Assembly: GCF_900100695.1 (NCBI RefSeq)
Contig: NZ_FNCF01000001.1
Coordinates: forward strand, 298,060-362,059
DNA from: Klenkia brasiliensis
GTDB taxonomy: Bacteria > Actinomycetota > Actinomycetes > Mycobacteriales > Geodermatophilaceae
Length of the DNA stretch: 64,000 nt
Direction of reading: 5' to 3'
The notes beneath the pieces are model-generated. The model was not told the DNA's origin. It saw only the letters and a list, made by a program, of their open reading frames with translations, and ran no database searches. Every line of letters starts with the position of its first letter. Position 1 is the stretch's first letter. Both the position numbers and the translations under genes were made by a program. Below, in pieces: positions 9,061 through 18,326 of the stretch.

Positions 9061-10746
9061 GTGAGCGACGGACCCCTGATCGTGCAGTCCGACAAGACCC
9101 TGCTGCTGGAGGTCGACCACCCGCAGAGCAAGGAGTGCCGGGCCGCGATCGCCCCGTTCGCGGAGCTGGAGCGCAGCCCCGAGCACGTGCACACCTACCG
9201 GGTGACGCCGCTCGCGCTGTGGAACGCCCGCGCCGCCGGCCACGACGCCGAGCAGGTCGTCGACGCCCTGGTGCGCTACAGCCGCTACCCGGTGCCGCAC
9301 GCGCTGCTGGTCGACGTCGCCGACACGATGGACCGCTTCGGCCGGCTGACCCTGTCGAACAACCCGGTGCACGGGCTGGTGCTCACCACCACCGACCGGG
9401 CCGTGCTCACCGAGGTCTCCCGCAGCAAGAAGGTCGCCCCCATGCTGGGCGCCCGCATCGACGACGACACGATCGCCGTGCACCCCTCCGAGCGCGGCCG
9501 GCTCAAGCAGGCGCTGCTCAAGGTCGGCTGGCCCGCCGAGGACCTCGCGGGCTACGTCGACGGCCAGGCGCACCCGATCGAGCTCGACCAGGCCGACTGG
9601 CACCTGCGCGACTACCAGCAGGCCGCCGTCGACGGGTTCTGGGCCGGCGGGTCCGGCGTCGTCGTGCTGCCCTGCGGGGCCGGCAAGACCCTGGTCGGTG
9701 CCGCGGCGATGGCCGAGGCGAAGGCGACCACGCTGATCCTGGTCACCAACACCGTCGCCGGCCGGCAGTGGAAGCGCGAGCTCATCGCCCGCACGTCGCT
9801 GACCGAGGACGAGATCGGCGAGTACTCCGGCGAGCGCAAGGAGATCCGTCCGGTCACCATCGCGACCTACCAGGTGATCACCACCCGCCGGAAGGGCGAG
9901 TACCGGCACCTGGACCTCTTCGACGCGCAGGACTGGGGCCTGATCGTCTACGACGAGGTGCACCTGCTGCCGGCGCCGATCTTCCGGCTCACCGCGGACC
10001 TGCAGTCCCGCCGGCGGCTGGGGCTGACCGCCACCCTGGTGCGCGAGGACGGCCGGGAGGACGACGTGTTCTCCCTCATCGGCCCCAAGCGGTACGACGC
10101 ACCGTGGCGCGACATCGAGGCGCAGGGCTACATCGCCCCGGCCGAGTGCATCGAGGTGCGGGTGTCCCTCGACGACGAGGAGCGGATGACCTACGCGGTC
10201 GCGGAGCCCGAGGAGCGCTACCGCATCGCGGCCACGGCGTCGTCGAAGCTGCCGGTGATCCGCCGGGTGCTGGACCGACACCCCGACGAGCAGAAGCTGG
10301 TCATCGGTGCCTACCTCGACCAGCTCGAGGACCTCGGCCAGGCGCTGGACGCCCCGGTCATCCAGGGGTCGACCACCAACCGGGAGCGGGAGAAGCTCTT
10401 CGACGCCTTCCGCGCCGGGGAGATCAAGACGCTGGTCGTCTCCAAGGTCGCGAACTTCTCCATCGACCTGCCCGAGGCAGCCGTCGCCGTCCAGGTGTCG
10501 GGGACGTTCGGGTCGCGTCAGGAGGAGGCGCAGCGGCTGGGCCGGGTGCTCCGCCCGAAGGCCGACGGCCGGCAGGCGCACTTCTACACCGTGGTCAGCC
10601 GCGACACCCTCGACAGCGAGTACGCCGCCCACCGGCAGCGCTTCCTCGCCGAGCAGGGCTACGCCTACACCATCGTCGACGCCGCCGACCTGGCCGGCCG
10701 CGGCGAGGTCAACGGCCCCGACTGGGTGGACGAGCCCTCCGACTGA
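9061..10746 (+). CDS. XPB/Ssl2-type DNA repair helicase (SF2)
   Basis: Bacterial XPB homologue of 561 residues, an ATP-dependent 3'-5' DNA translocase related to the TFIIH subunit. An N-terminal damage-recognition-like domain (1-175) precedes helicase core 1 with Walker A CGAGKT (205-210) and DEVH box (298-301), then RRRLGLTATLVREDGRE (motif III plus the RED motif typical of XPB). Core 2 contains the QRLGRVLRPK motif VI. GTG at 9061 has a strong GGAGGAGAG ribosome site. The gene is followed by a perfect 20-bp inverted repeat. Confidence 0.95.
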   Translation: MSDGPLIVQSDKTLLLEVDHPQSKECRAAIAPFAELERSPEHVHTYRVTPLALWNARAAGHDAEQVVDALVRYSRYPVPHALLVDVADTMDRFGRLTLSNNPVHGLVLTTTDRAVLTEVSRSKKVAPMLGARIDDDTIAVHPSERGRLKQALLKVGWPAEDLAGYVDGQAHPIELDQADWHLRDYQQAAVDGFWAGGSGVVVLPCGAGKTLVGAAAMAEAKATTLILVTNTVAGRQWKRELIARTSLTEDEIGEYSGERKEIRPVTIATYQVITTRRKGEYRHLDLFDAQDWGLIVYDEVHLLPAPIFRLTADLQSRRRLGLTATLVREDGREDDVFSLIGPKRYDAPWRDIEAQGYIAPAECIEVRVSLDDEERMTYAVAEPEERYRIAATASSKLPVIRRVLDRHPDEQKLVIGAYLDQLEDLGQALDAPVIQGSTTNREREKLFDAFRAGEIKTLVVSKVANFSIDLPEAAVAVQVSGTFGSRQEEAQRLGRVLRPKADGRQAHFYTVVSRDTLDSEYAAHRQRFLAEQGYAYTIVDAADLAGRGEVNGPDWVDEPSD

Positions 10747-10754
10747 CGTCGAGG

Positions 10755-10801
10755 GCACGACTGCGGTGGTCACCGGGGCCGGGTGACCACCGCAGTCGTG
10801 C
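10755..10801 (+). terminator. Perfect 20-bp stem, 7-base loop, after the XPB gene
   Basis: Arms 10755-10774 and 10782-10801 are exactly complementary, with loop GGGGCCG at 10775-10781. The repeat starts 8 bases after the TGA stop of the XPB gene and has no T-tract, like many actinobacterial hairpin terminators. The remaining roughly 190 bases to the next start at 10988 show no coding signal that I can support. Confidence 0.8.
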
Positions 10802-10987
10802 GCTCGGTGACGGCTCGCGGGACGGATGGGACGGAACGGTCCGGCGCGGCCGAGACGTGGGCCACACCCGGACGGAGATCATCCGCGAACCCGCAGCTCA
10901 GCGGCCCGCCGACCGGGCCTCTACACGACGGCGGCCGGCACGCGAAGGGCAACCCGGCCTGGGCGTGTCGCCTCCGCGTGGGTCACG

Positions 10988-12769
10988 ATGGACGACGCCA
11001 TGGCCTCCCCCGCACCGATGTACGCAGCCGGCGCACGCCCCCTCCGCGCGTGGCAGCAGGAGGCCCTCGAGCGCTACGAGGAGACCTTCCCCAAGGACTT
11101 CCTGGTCACCGCGACCCCCGGCGCCGGCAAGACCACCTTCGCCCTCACCCTGGCCGCCCGGCTGCTGCAGCGCCGCGAGGTCGCCCGCGTCGTCGTCGTC
11201 GCCCCGACCGACCACCTGCGCCTGCAGTGGGCCGACGCCGCCGACCGCGCCGGCATCGTCCTGGACCCCGGTCTGACCAACGCCGTCGGCCCGGTCCGCG
11301 CGGGCACCCAGGGCTACGTGACCACCTACGCCCAGGTCGCCGGCAAGCCGATGCTGCACGCCGCCCGGGCCACCGCGGTCAAGACGCTGGTCATCCTCGA
11401 CGAGATCCACCACGCCGGCGACGGCCTGTCCTGGGGCGAGGCCGTGGCCGACGCCTTCGGCATGGTGGCCCGCCGGCTGTGCCTGACCGGGACCCCCTTC
11501 CGCACCAAGGTCGACGAGCGCATCCCCTTCGTCCGGTACGAGGAGGACACCTTCGAGGCCGACGACGGCGAGCGCGGCGTGGGCCTGGCCTCCCGCGCCG
11601 ACTACACCTACGGCTACAAGGAGGCGCTGGCCGACAGCGTCGTCCGGCCCGTCGTGTTCGCCGCCTACACCGGCACCGCGCGCTGGCGGAACTCCGCCGG
11701 CGAGGTGGTCGCCGCCTCGCTCACCGAGGCCGGCACCAAGAGCGTCGAGATGGCCGCCTGGCGCACCGTGCTGGACCCCAAGGGCCAGTGGGTGCCGCAC
11801 GTCATCGCCGCCATGGACGAGCGCATCACCCACCTGCGCGAGCACGGCATGCCCGACGCCGCCGGCCTCGTGCTCGCCTCCGACCAGGACGACGCCCGCG
11901 CCTACGCCCGCATCGTCCGGCGGATCACCGGCAAGGCCCCCGAGCTGATCCTCTCCGACGACCCCAAGGCGTCGAAGAAGATCGAGCGGTTCGCCACCGG
12001 CTCGGCCCGGATCGCGGTCTGCGTGCGCATGGTCTCCGAGGGCGTCGACATCCCCCGCGCCGCCGTGCTGGCCTGGATGACCTCCTACCGCACGCCGCTG
12101 TTCTTCGCCCAGGCCGTCGGCCGCGTCGTGCGCGCCCGCGACCCGCAGGAGTCCGCGACGGTCTTCCTGCCCGCCGTCCGGCCGCTGCTCGCGCTGGCCG
12201 CGTCGATGGAGGAGCAGCGCAACCACGTCATGCCGCCGCCGCGGAAGACCGAGGAGGCCGAGCTCGAGGAGCTCGACCTGCCGCCGCGGGAGCCCCGCGA
12301 GGGTGCGCTGACCCAGCACGAGATGCTCGAGGCCGACGCCCGCTTCGCCCACGTCCTGCACGGCGGCACCGCGCACACCGGCGCCGGCAACCGGCCCACC
12401 GCGCTGGCCGCCGAGGACGAGGAGTTCGTGGGCATCCCCGGCCTGCTCACCCCCGAGCAGACCGCCGAGCTGCTGGCCAAGCGGGACGACGAGCTGCGGC
12501 TGCGGATCGCGGCCAGCCACAAGCACGACGACGGCGACTTCATGCTGGTCGAGGACCACCCCGACGAGCTCGAGACCAGCGGCTGGCGCGACGCCGCGGA
12601 GCTGCGCCGCGAGATCAACCGGCTGGTGTCCCGGGTGTCGGCCAAGACCTCGACGCCGCACGCGGTGGTGCACACGCAACTGCGCCAGTCCGTGCCCGGG
12701 CCGCCCTCGGCGAGCGCGTCGGTCGACGTCCTGCGCATGCGCCGGGAGCGCCTCCGCACGATGCTCTAG
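10988..12769 (+). CDS. DEAD/DEAH-box SF2 helicase
   Basis: A 593-residue type III restriction/UvrB-like SF2 helicase. Walker A is TPGAGKTT (43-50), motif II DEIHH (138-142), motif III LTGTPF, and motif VI QAVGRVVRARDP. A C-terminal region of about 190 residues (after MPPPRKTEEAELEELDLP) is acidic and unlike known nuclease domains. This second helicase follows XPB in the same direction but is separated from it by a terminator, so it probably has its own promoter. ATG 10988 or 11000 could be the start. Substrate unknown. Its TAG stop shares CTAG with the convergent cupin gene. Confidence 0.85.
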   Translation: MDDAMASPAPMYAAGARPLRAWQQEALERYEETFPKDFLVTATPGAGKTTFALTLAARLLQRREVARVVVVAPTDHLRLQWADAADRAGIVLDPGLTNAVGPVRAGTQGYVTTYAQVAGKPMLHAARATAVKTLVILDEIHHAGDGLSWGEAVADAFGMVARRLCLTGTPFRTKVDERIPFVRYEEDTFEADDGERGVGLASRADYTYGYKEALADSVVRPVVFAAYTGTARWRNSAGEVVAASLTEAGTKSVEMAAWRTVLDPKGQWVPHVIAAMDERITHLREHGMPDAAGLVLASDQDDARAYARIVRRITGKAPELILSDDPKASKKIERFATGSARIAVCVRMVSEGVDIPRAAVLAWMTSYRTPLFFAQAVGRVVRARDPQESATVFLPAVRPLLALAASMEEQRNHVMPPPRKTEEAELEELDLPPREPREGALTQHEMLEADARFAHVLHGGTAHTGAGNRPTALAAEDEEFVGIPGLLTPEQTAELLAKRDDELRLRIAASHKHDDGDFMLVEDHPDELETSGWRDAAELRREINRLVSRVSAKTSTPHAVVHTQLRQSVPGPPSASASVDVLRMRRERLRTML

Positions 12770-13257
12770 CCCGGGATGCGGACCTCCGACCAGTCCAGGC
12801 CGGCCAGGTTGACCACGACCGCCTCCTGGGTGGTCCGGGCGATCACCACGACCGCCTCGGTGTCGGGGTCGGGGTTCTCCTCCCGGTGCGGCACCCACGG
12901 CGGCACGAAGACGTAGTCACCGGGCGCGGTCTGCACCACCCGCTCCACCGGCTGGTCGCCCTCGACGTCCAGGAACACGAACCGCGGGGTGCCCGAGACG
13001 ACGTAGATCGCGGTCTCGGACGCGCCGTGGTGGTGGTTGCCGGAGTTCGTCGCGCCCGGCACGTGGGTCTGGCCCATCCAGAGGTGGCGCGCCCCGACCG
13101 TGGCGCCGCTGATGGCCTCCCGGCGGCGCATCCCGGACGTCTGCGCGGTGTCGCCCACCAGCCCGGACGGCGCCACGTGGTGCAGCACGCGGTGGAACGG
13201 GTCGATCGAGGCGGGCACGAGCACCCCGCTCGGGCTGGGGACGACGTCGTCGGTCAC
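12766..13257 (-). CDS. Cupin-domain protein
   Basis: A 163-residue single-domain cupin. Motif 1 is visible as GNHHHGASETAIYVVSGTPRF (histidines and glutamate for metal binding, about residues 73-92), and motif 2 as PGDYVFVPPWVPHREEN (about 117-133). A metal-dependent isomerase, dioxygenase or ligand-binding role is possible; the substrate is unknown. GTG at 13257 lies 4 bases downstream of the acyltransferase gene stop, so it is the last gene of the LuxR operon. Confidence 0.82.
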   Translation of the reverse strand: MTDDVVPSPSGVLVPASIDPFHRVLHHVAPSGLVGDTAQTSGMRRREAISGATVGARHLWMGQTHVPGATNSGNHHHGASETAIYVVSGTPRFVFLDVEGDQPVERVVQTAPGDYVFVPPWVPHREENPDPDTEAVVVIARTTQEAVVVNLAGLDWSEVRIPG

Positions 13258-13261
13258 GTCC

Positions 13262-13840
13262 TCACCCTGCTCCCTGCCGACCCGGGTCGCCAGGGAGGCG
13301 GACCGCCTCCGGGGGCACCACCACCGCACCGGCGGGGACGTCGGAGCGCACCACGGCACCGGCGCCGACCACCGCGCCGTCGCCGATGCGCACCGGGCCG
13401 ACCACCACCGCGCCGGCACCCAGCCGCACCCGGTCACCGATCACCGGCTGGCCGCGGCCGGTGTGCCCCACCGTGACGCCCTGGTTGACCCAGCAGTCCT
13501 CCCCCACCGAGGCGGCGGTGAGCACCGTCGACCAGCCGTGCTCGACGAACAGCCCGGGCCCGACGTGCGGCGCACCGATGTGCAGCGAGGCCAGCGGCGG
13601 GTAGGCGCGGCGCAGCAGCCAGCGCGCCGCCCGCGGCAGCGGGGTGAGCCGGTAGTGCACCACCGAGCGGAACTCCGGGTGGTGCACCACCAGCCGGCCG
13701 AACCGGGCCCGCGGCGACAGCTGCACCCAGGCGGGGCGGGGCAGGCACTCGGTGAACCGCTGCGCGTCCCGGCGCAGGTAGGGCCCGGCCTCGGCCCGCT
13801 CGACCACCCACCACAGGGGCGCGGTGAGCAGCCGGCTCAC
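13262..13840 (-). CDS. Left-handed beta-helix acyltransferase (CysE-like)
   Basis: A 192-residue protein. The C-terminal half contains hexapeptide-repeat turns (IGAPHVGPGLFVEHG, VGEDCWVNQGVTVGH, IGDRVRLGAGAVVVGPVRIGDGAVVGAGAVV) typical of trimeric left-handed beta-helix acetyltransferases, with the VEHG and VGHT histidines found in serine acetyltransferases. The N-terminal 85 residues are helical and differ from CysE, so serine acetylation is not assured; acylation of a sugar or other amino acid is possible. Its GTG overlaps the regulator's stop by 4 bases (13837-13840). Confidence 0.8.
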   Translation of the reverse strand: MSRLLTAPLWWVVERAEAGPYLRRDAQRFTECLPRPAWVQLSPRARFGRLVVHHPEFRSVVHYRLTPLPRAARWLLRRAYPPLASLHIGAPHVGPGLFVEHGWSTVLTAASVGEDCWVNQGVTVGHTGRGQPVIGDRVRLGAGAVVVGPVRIGDGAVVGAGAVVRSDVPAGAVVVPPEAVRLPGDPGRQGAG

Positions 13841-16758
13841 GGCAGCAGCCCGCGCTCGGCGGCCACCGCGACGGCCTCGGTGCGCCCGGAGACATCGAGC
13901 TTGGCCAGCACCCGCGACAGGTGCACCGACACCGTCTTCTCGCTGATGAACAGCTCGGCGCCGATCTGCCGGTTGGTCAACCCGGCGGCCACCCGGCCGA
14001 GCACCTCGGCCTCGCGCGGGGTGAACACCGCCGCCGGGTCGGCCGGGCGGGCACCGGCCGGGCCCAGGTCGAGCCGGCCGCGCCGGGCCAGGGCCTCGAG
14101 CCGGGCGCGCAGCGGGCCGGCACCGAGGGCGACGGCGACCTCGTGCGCGGCGCGGAGCCGCCCGGCAGCACCGTCCCGGTCACCCGCGGCCAGCAGCGCC
14201 GCCCCCTCGCGCCAGCGGCAGCGCGCCCGTTCCCACACCTGCTGCGGCCCGAACGCCGCGCCCACCCGCGCCCACGACGCGGCGTCGTCGGCGCCGTGCA
14301 GCCGGGCCACCTCGGCGTCCAGCCGCAGCGCCCAGGCCCGGCCCTCGACGTCGACCTCGCCGACGTGCTCGGCGAACAGCGCCTGCGCTTCCCGGGCCGG
14401 CCCGAGCACCCGCTCCCCCGCCGCCGTCCACCGCCGGGCGGTCTCCTCGTCACCGGCCACCCGGGCCGCGACGGCCGCGTCGGCGACCGGGCCCAGGGCG
14501 ACCGCGACCAGCCGCACCGCGACCAGGAAGTCCAGCGGCCAGATCTCGCGCAGCCGCCGGACCGTCCGCTCGACGGCGGCCACCGACGCGGTGGGGTCCG
14601 CGCGCCAGCCGGCCAGCTCGACGGCCGCGCTGCCCGCGGTCAGCACCAGCGCCGCGTGGCCCAGCCGGTCCCCCACCGCCCAGGCCTGGTCGACCTGCTC
14701 GCGCACGTCGGCCCCCCGCCCGATGGCGACGTGCAGCCCGGCGACGCGCACGTGCGCGGCGGTGTCGGGCACCCGCGCCAGCTCGTCGGCGGTGGCCAGC
14801 GCCGCGTCCCAGTGACCGGCGTGCAGCTGGGCCAGCACCTGCAGGTAGCGCAGCTCGGCGGCGTAGAAGCTCCAGCCGGCGCCCAGCGCGGCGGCCCGGG
14901 CCAGGGCGGGGCCGGCGTGCGCCACGGTCGCCGCGAGGTCGCCCGACTCGTAGGCGATGGTGGCCAGGTTGAACGCCGCCCGCAGCTCGACGTCGAGGTC
15001 ACCGGCCCGCCGGGCACGCTGCAGCGCCTCGACCAGGTCGGCGGTGCGCGCGGCCGGGTCGCCCTCGTCGGTCATCCGGGCCAGCGAGATCATCGTGTCC
15101 GACCAGGCGCTCTCCAGGCCCAGCTGCTCGGCGCCGGCCAGGGCCTCCAGCGCCGCCGCCCGGGCCACCTCGGGGTCGCCGTCGACCGACCACGCCGTGC
15201 GGGCCCGGGTGGCCGTGGCCCACACCCGGTCGGCGGTGAGCGGCTGCGCCGGCACCAGCTCCAGCGCCGCGGCGCTGGCCGCCTCGGCACCGGCGAGGTC
15301 GTCGACCCGGACCAGGGCCTGGGCCAGCGTGTACTGCACCCGCCCCGCCAGGTACGGGTCGGCGGGGGCCAGGTCGCGGGCCGAGCGCAGCAGGGCGATG
15401 CCCCGGTGCAGCTCCCCCGCCGCCCGGGCGGCGGTCGCGGCGCGCAGCAGCAGGCCGACCTCGCCGTCGGGCACCCCGGCGTGCCGGTCGGGCACCGCGG
15501 GCCACAGCGTGAGCGCCGCCTCCAGCTGCTGCAGCGCCTCGGCCGGGGCCCCGACGGCGGTGGCCTCGCCGGCGGCGGTGAGCGCGGCGGTGAAGGCGCC
15601 GGGCAGGTCGTTGCTCTCCCGGGCGTGGTGGGCGAGCTCGGCGGCCGTGCCGGTGCCGTCGGCGCGCAGCCGGGCGGCGACCGCGGCGTGCACCCGGGTG
15701 CGCTCGCCGGGGAGCAGGTCGGCCAGCACCGCCTCGCGCAGCAGGGCATGCCGGAACCGCAGCCGGCCGTCGGGGTCGACGACCAGCACGTGCCGGTGCA
15801 CGGCCTCGGCGAGCGCGGCGTCCAGGTCGGCGTCGGGCAGGCCCGCCACCGCGGCGAGCAGGTCGTGCCGCACCCGCCGGCCGACGACCGCGGCCACCCG
15901 GAGCACCTGCTGCGCGGCCGGGCCCAGCTCCTCGACCCGGGCCAGCAGCACCTCCGACAGCGCCCACGGCAGCTCGCCGCCCCGGCTGCCGGCGGCCAGC
16001 AGCTCCTCGGCGTAGAACGCGTTGCCCTCGGCCCGGGCCACGACGTCGTCGACCAGCCGCTCGGGCACCCCGCCCGCGCCGGCGGCGACCGCGCGGACCA
16101 GCGCGGCCAGGTCGGGGTCGGGCAGGGGCGGCAGGTCGAGCCGCTCGACGCCGGGCAGCCGGACGAGCTCGGCCAGCAGCGGGCGCAGCGGGTGCCGGCG
16201 GTGCAGGTCGTCGCTGCGGTAGCTGGCCAGCACCAGCACGGGCTCGGCGACCAGCCGGGTGAGGAGGTAGCGCAGCAGGTCGCGGCTGGACCGGTCGGCC
16301 CAGTGCAGGTCCTCCAGCACCACCAGCAGCGGCTGCCGGGCCGCGAGCTCACCGAGCAGCGCGGCGACCGCCTCGAACAGCGGCAGCCGGCCGCCCTCGG
16401 CCGGTGCGTCGCCGGGCGCGCCGAGCAGCGGCACCAGGGCCGGGTGCCCGGCCGGCAGCTCTTCGCGCAGCGGGCGGAGCAGGTCGACGAAGGGCAGGTA
16501 GGGCAGCCCCACGTCGCCGAGGTCCAGGCAGTGGCCGGTGAGCACCCGCATGCCCCGGTCGCGGGCCACGTCTTCGACGGCGGCCAGCAGCCGGCTCTTG
16601 CCCACCCCGGCGTCCCCCGCCACCAGCACGGCCGACGGCCGGCCCGCGCGGGCGCGCTCGACGTGCTCGGTCAGCCGGGCGAGCTCGTCGGCCCGGCCGA
16701 CGAGGGGGACCTCCACCCACTGCGGCACGTCCGGGATCGTGGCACGCCCCTCCGACAC
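13837..16758 (-). CDS. Large LuxR-family (LAL/MalT-like) ATPase transcriptional regulator
   Basis: A 973-residue regulator. An AAA/NACHT-like ATPase domain has Walker A GDAGVGKS (48-55) and a Walker B region LLVVLEDLHWAD. A long central block of helical, TPR-like repeats (about 380-880) follows, and a C-terminal LuxR helix-turn-helix (FTPREAEVLGRVAAGLTNRQIGAELFISEKTV, about 905-965). Such LAL proteins usually activate neighbouring operons after binding an inducer; the inducer is unknown. It is preceded by a 39-residue ORF and overlaps the acyltransferase gene, so it may control its own operon. Confidence 0.92.
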   Translation of the reverse strand: MSEGRATIPDVPQWVEVPLVGRADELARLTEHVERARAGRPSAVLVAGDAGVGKSRLLAAVEDVARDRGMRVLTGHCLDLGDVGLPYLPFVDLLRPLREELPAGHPALVPLLGAPGDAPAEGGRLPLFEAVAALLGELAARQPLLVVLEDLHWADRSSRDLLRYLLTRLVAEPVLVLASYRSDDLHRRHPLRPLLAELVRLPGVERLDLPPLPDPDLAALVRAVAAGAGGVPERLVDDVVARAEGNAFYAEELLAAGSRGGELPWALSEVLLARVEELGPAAQQVLRVAAVVGRRVRHDLLAAVAGLPDADLDAALAEAVHRHVLVVDPDGRLRFRHALLREAVLADLLPGERTRVHAAVAARLRADGTGTAAELAHHARESNDLPGAFTAALTAAGEATAVGAPAEALQQLEAALTLWPAVPDRHAGVPDGEVGLLLRAATAARAAGELHRGIALLRSARDLAPADPYLAGRVQYTLAQALVRVDDLAGAEAASAAALELVPAQPLTADRVWATATRARTAWSVDGDPEVARAAALEALAGAEQLGLESAWSDTMISLARMTDEGDPAARTADLVEALQRARRAGDLDVELRAAFNLATIAYESGDLAATVAHAGPALARAAALGAGWSFYAAELRYLQVLAQLHAGHWDAALATADELARVPDTAAHVRVAGLHVAIGRGADVREQVDQAWAVGDRLGHAALVLTAGSAAVELAGWRADPTASVAAVERTVRRLREIWPLDFLVAVRLVAVALGPVADAAVAARVAGDEETARRWTAAGERVLGPAREAQALFAEHVGEVDVEGRAWALRLDAEVARLHGADDAASWARVGAAFGPQQVWERARCRWREGAALLAAGDRDGAAGRLRAAHEVAVALGAGPLRARLEALARRGRLDLGPAGARPADPAAVFTPREAEVLGRVAAGLTNRQIGAELFISEKTVSVHLSRVLAKLDVSGRTEAVAVAAERGLLP

Positions 16759-16761
16759 GCC

Positions 16762-16881
16762 TCAGCGGCGCCCGAACGGCCAGCGGCCCCGCGCGGGGCG
16801 CTGCCGGCGGGCGGTGCGCGCCAGCTGCTCGCGGCGGTAGGCCAGCTCGGCCTCGGTCCCCGGTCCCCAGAGTGCGTCCAC
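16762..16881 (-). CDS. 39-residue basic microprotein upstream of the LuxR-family regulator
   Basis: A GTG at 16881 with GAGGAGG 6 bases upstream opens a 39-codon frame ending 3 bases before the regulator's start. The product begins MDALWGPGTEAELAYRREQL and ends in an Arg-rich tail (PARGRWPFGRR): an N-terminal helix and a basic C-terminus. The strong ribosome site and tight spacing support a real gene. No family recognised; it could be a leader peptide or a small partner of the regulator. Confidence 0.6.
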   Translation of the reverse strand: MDALWGPGTEAELAYRREQLARTARRQRPARGRWPFGRR

Positions 16882-16991
16882 GGTGTCCTCCTCGTCATCG
16901 GTGTGCGACGACGACGACGCTCGGCCTGAGGGGGGCCGCCGGGCATCGGGAGGTCACGTCGACCCGCCGGGCGCACCGGCCCTGAGGGGCC

Positions 16992-18281
16992 TCAGGTGAG
17001 CTCGGTGCCCTTGGTCTCCTTCAACGTCAGGATGACGCCGAACGCGACGGCCGCGGCGACCGCGACGTAGGCGAAGAAGAAGACCGGGTGCCCGGCGTCG
17101 GACAGCGCAGTGATGACCAGCGGCGCGGTGCCGCCGAAGAGGGCGACCGTGAGGTTGTACCAGGAGCCGATGCCGGTGGCCCGCAGCTCGGTCGGGAACA
17201 GCTCGCTCATCACCGCCGGCGCCAGCGACGCCATCATCGCGTAGAGGCCCAGGCCCACGCAGAACACCACGACCAGCGAGAACAGGTCGTCCTGCACCAG
17301 GAACGACAGCGGCACGGTGAGCACCGCCATCGCCCCCGACCAGACCAGCATCTGCGGCTTGCGGCCGATCCGGTCCGACAGCGCGCCGAGGGGGTAGCAG
17401 AGCGCGACGAACAGCGCCGTGCCGACCGACAGCGCGATGAACACGTCGTTGCCGTCGGCGCCGCGGAAGTTGATCGCGAACGGGGTCAGCGCGCTGAAGA
17501 ACGTGTAGTAGGACAGCGTCGACAGCAGCGTGAACGCGCACAGCTGCAGCACCGCCCGCGGGTGGTGCCGGATGGTCTGCAGGAGCGGGTTCTTCGTCGC
17601 CCGCGCCTTGGCCGCGTTCTCCTCGAACTGGTCGGTCTCGGCCAGCGACCGGCGGAGCCACATGCCGACCAGACCCAGCAGCCCGCCCACGCCGAAGGCG
17701 ATCCGCCAGCCGTAGGACTCCAGCTGGGCCTGGTCGAGCACGCTGGTGAGCAGCACCCCCATCAGCGAGGCCGCCAGCAGCGCGGTCCCGGTGGAGATGT
17801 AGAAGAACGCCGAGTAACGGCCGCGCCGCGACGGCGGAGCGATCTCGGCCAGGTACGCCGAGGCGTTGGAGACCTCACCGCCGAGGCTCATCCCCTGCGC
17901 GATGCGGGCCAGCAGCAGCAGGACCGGGGCCAGCCAGCCCACGGCGTCGTAGGTCGGCAGCACCGCGATGACCAGCGAGCCGCCGGCCATCAGCAGGATC
18001 GTGACCAGCATGCCGGCCTTGCGGCCCCGGAGGTCGGCGAACCGGCCCAGCACGTAGCCGCCCAGCGGCCGGAAGAAGAAGGCCAGGGCGTAGGTCGACG
18101 TCGCCCCGATCAGCGACAGCGCGGCGTTCTCGCTGGGGAAGAACTGCCCGGCGAAGTAGACGACGAAGGTGGCGTAGACCGTCCAGTCGAACCACTCGAC
18201 GGCGTTGCCGATGCTGGCCGAGACCAGCGTCCTGACGGGCAGCCTGTGCTGGACCTGGGTCTGCGCTGTGCCGGTCGTCAT
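16992..18281 (-). CDS. MHS-family MFS metabolite:H+ symporter
   Basis: A 429-residue, 12-helix transporter of the metabolite:H+ symporter family (KgtP/ProP/ShiA-like). Diagnostic motifs are GNAVEWFDWTVYATF (helix 1), GRFADLRGRK (loop 2-3), RIAQGMSLGGEVSNASAYLAE (helix 4) and the repeated GALSDRIGRKPQM loop 8-9. It would import an organic acid or a related solute with protons; the substrate cannot be read. The ATG at 18281 is the first start. The 110 bases between its 3' end and the small ORF at 16881 hold only a short GC-rich palindrome at 16981-16996. Confidence 0.9.
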   Translation of the reverse strand: MTTGTAQTQVQHRLPVRTLVSASIGNAVEWFDWTVYATFVVYFAGQFFPSENAALSLIGATSTYALAFFFRPLGGYVLGRFADLRGRKAGMLVTILLMAGGSLVIAVLPTYDAVGWLAPVLLLLARIAQGMSLGGEVSNASAYLAEIAPPSRRGRYSAFFYISTGTALLAASLMGVLLTSVLDQAQLESYGWRIAFGVGGLLGLVGMWLRRSLAETDQFEENAAKARATKNPLLQTIRHHPRAVLQLCAFTLLSTLSYYTFFSALTPFAINFRGADGNDVFIALSVGTALFVALCYPLGALSDRIGRKPQMLVWSGAMAVLTVPLSFLVQDDLFSLVVVFCVGLGLYAMMASLAPAVMSELFPTELRATGIGSWYNLTVALFGGTAPLVITALSDAGHPVFFFAYVAVAAAVAFGVILTLKETKGTELT

Positions 18282-18326
18282 GCGGGTCGACCGTAGTGAC
18301 GCACCTCGCAGGGCGCCTCCCGGGGC

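Noticed and set aside
13921..16929. A 1,002-codon plus-strand frame opposite the LuxR-family regulator
   Set aside because: Composition is low-complexity Gly/Arg/Gln, with no domain motifs; the minus-strand frame has complete Walker and HTH motifs.
16981..16996. Short palindrome CCTGAGG-GG-CCTCAGG as a terminator for the MHS transporter
   Set aside because: It overlaps the stop codon and has only two loop bases, so a stable hairpin after the gene is doubtful.
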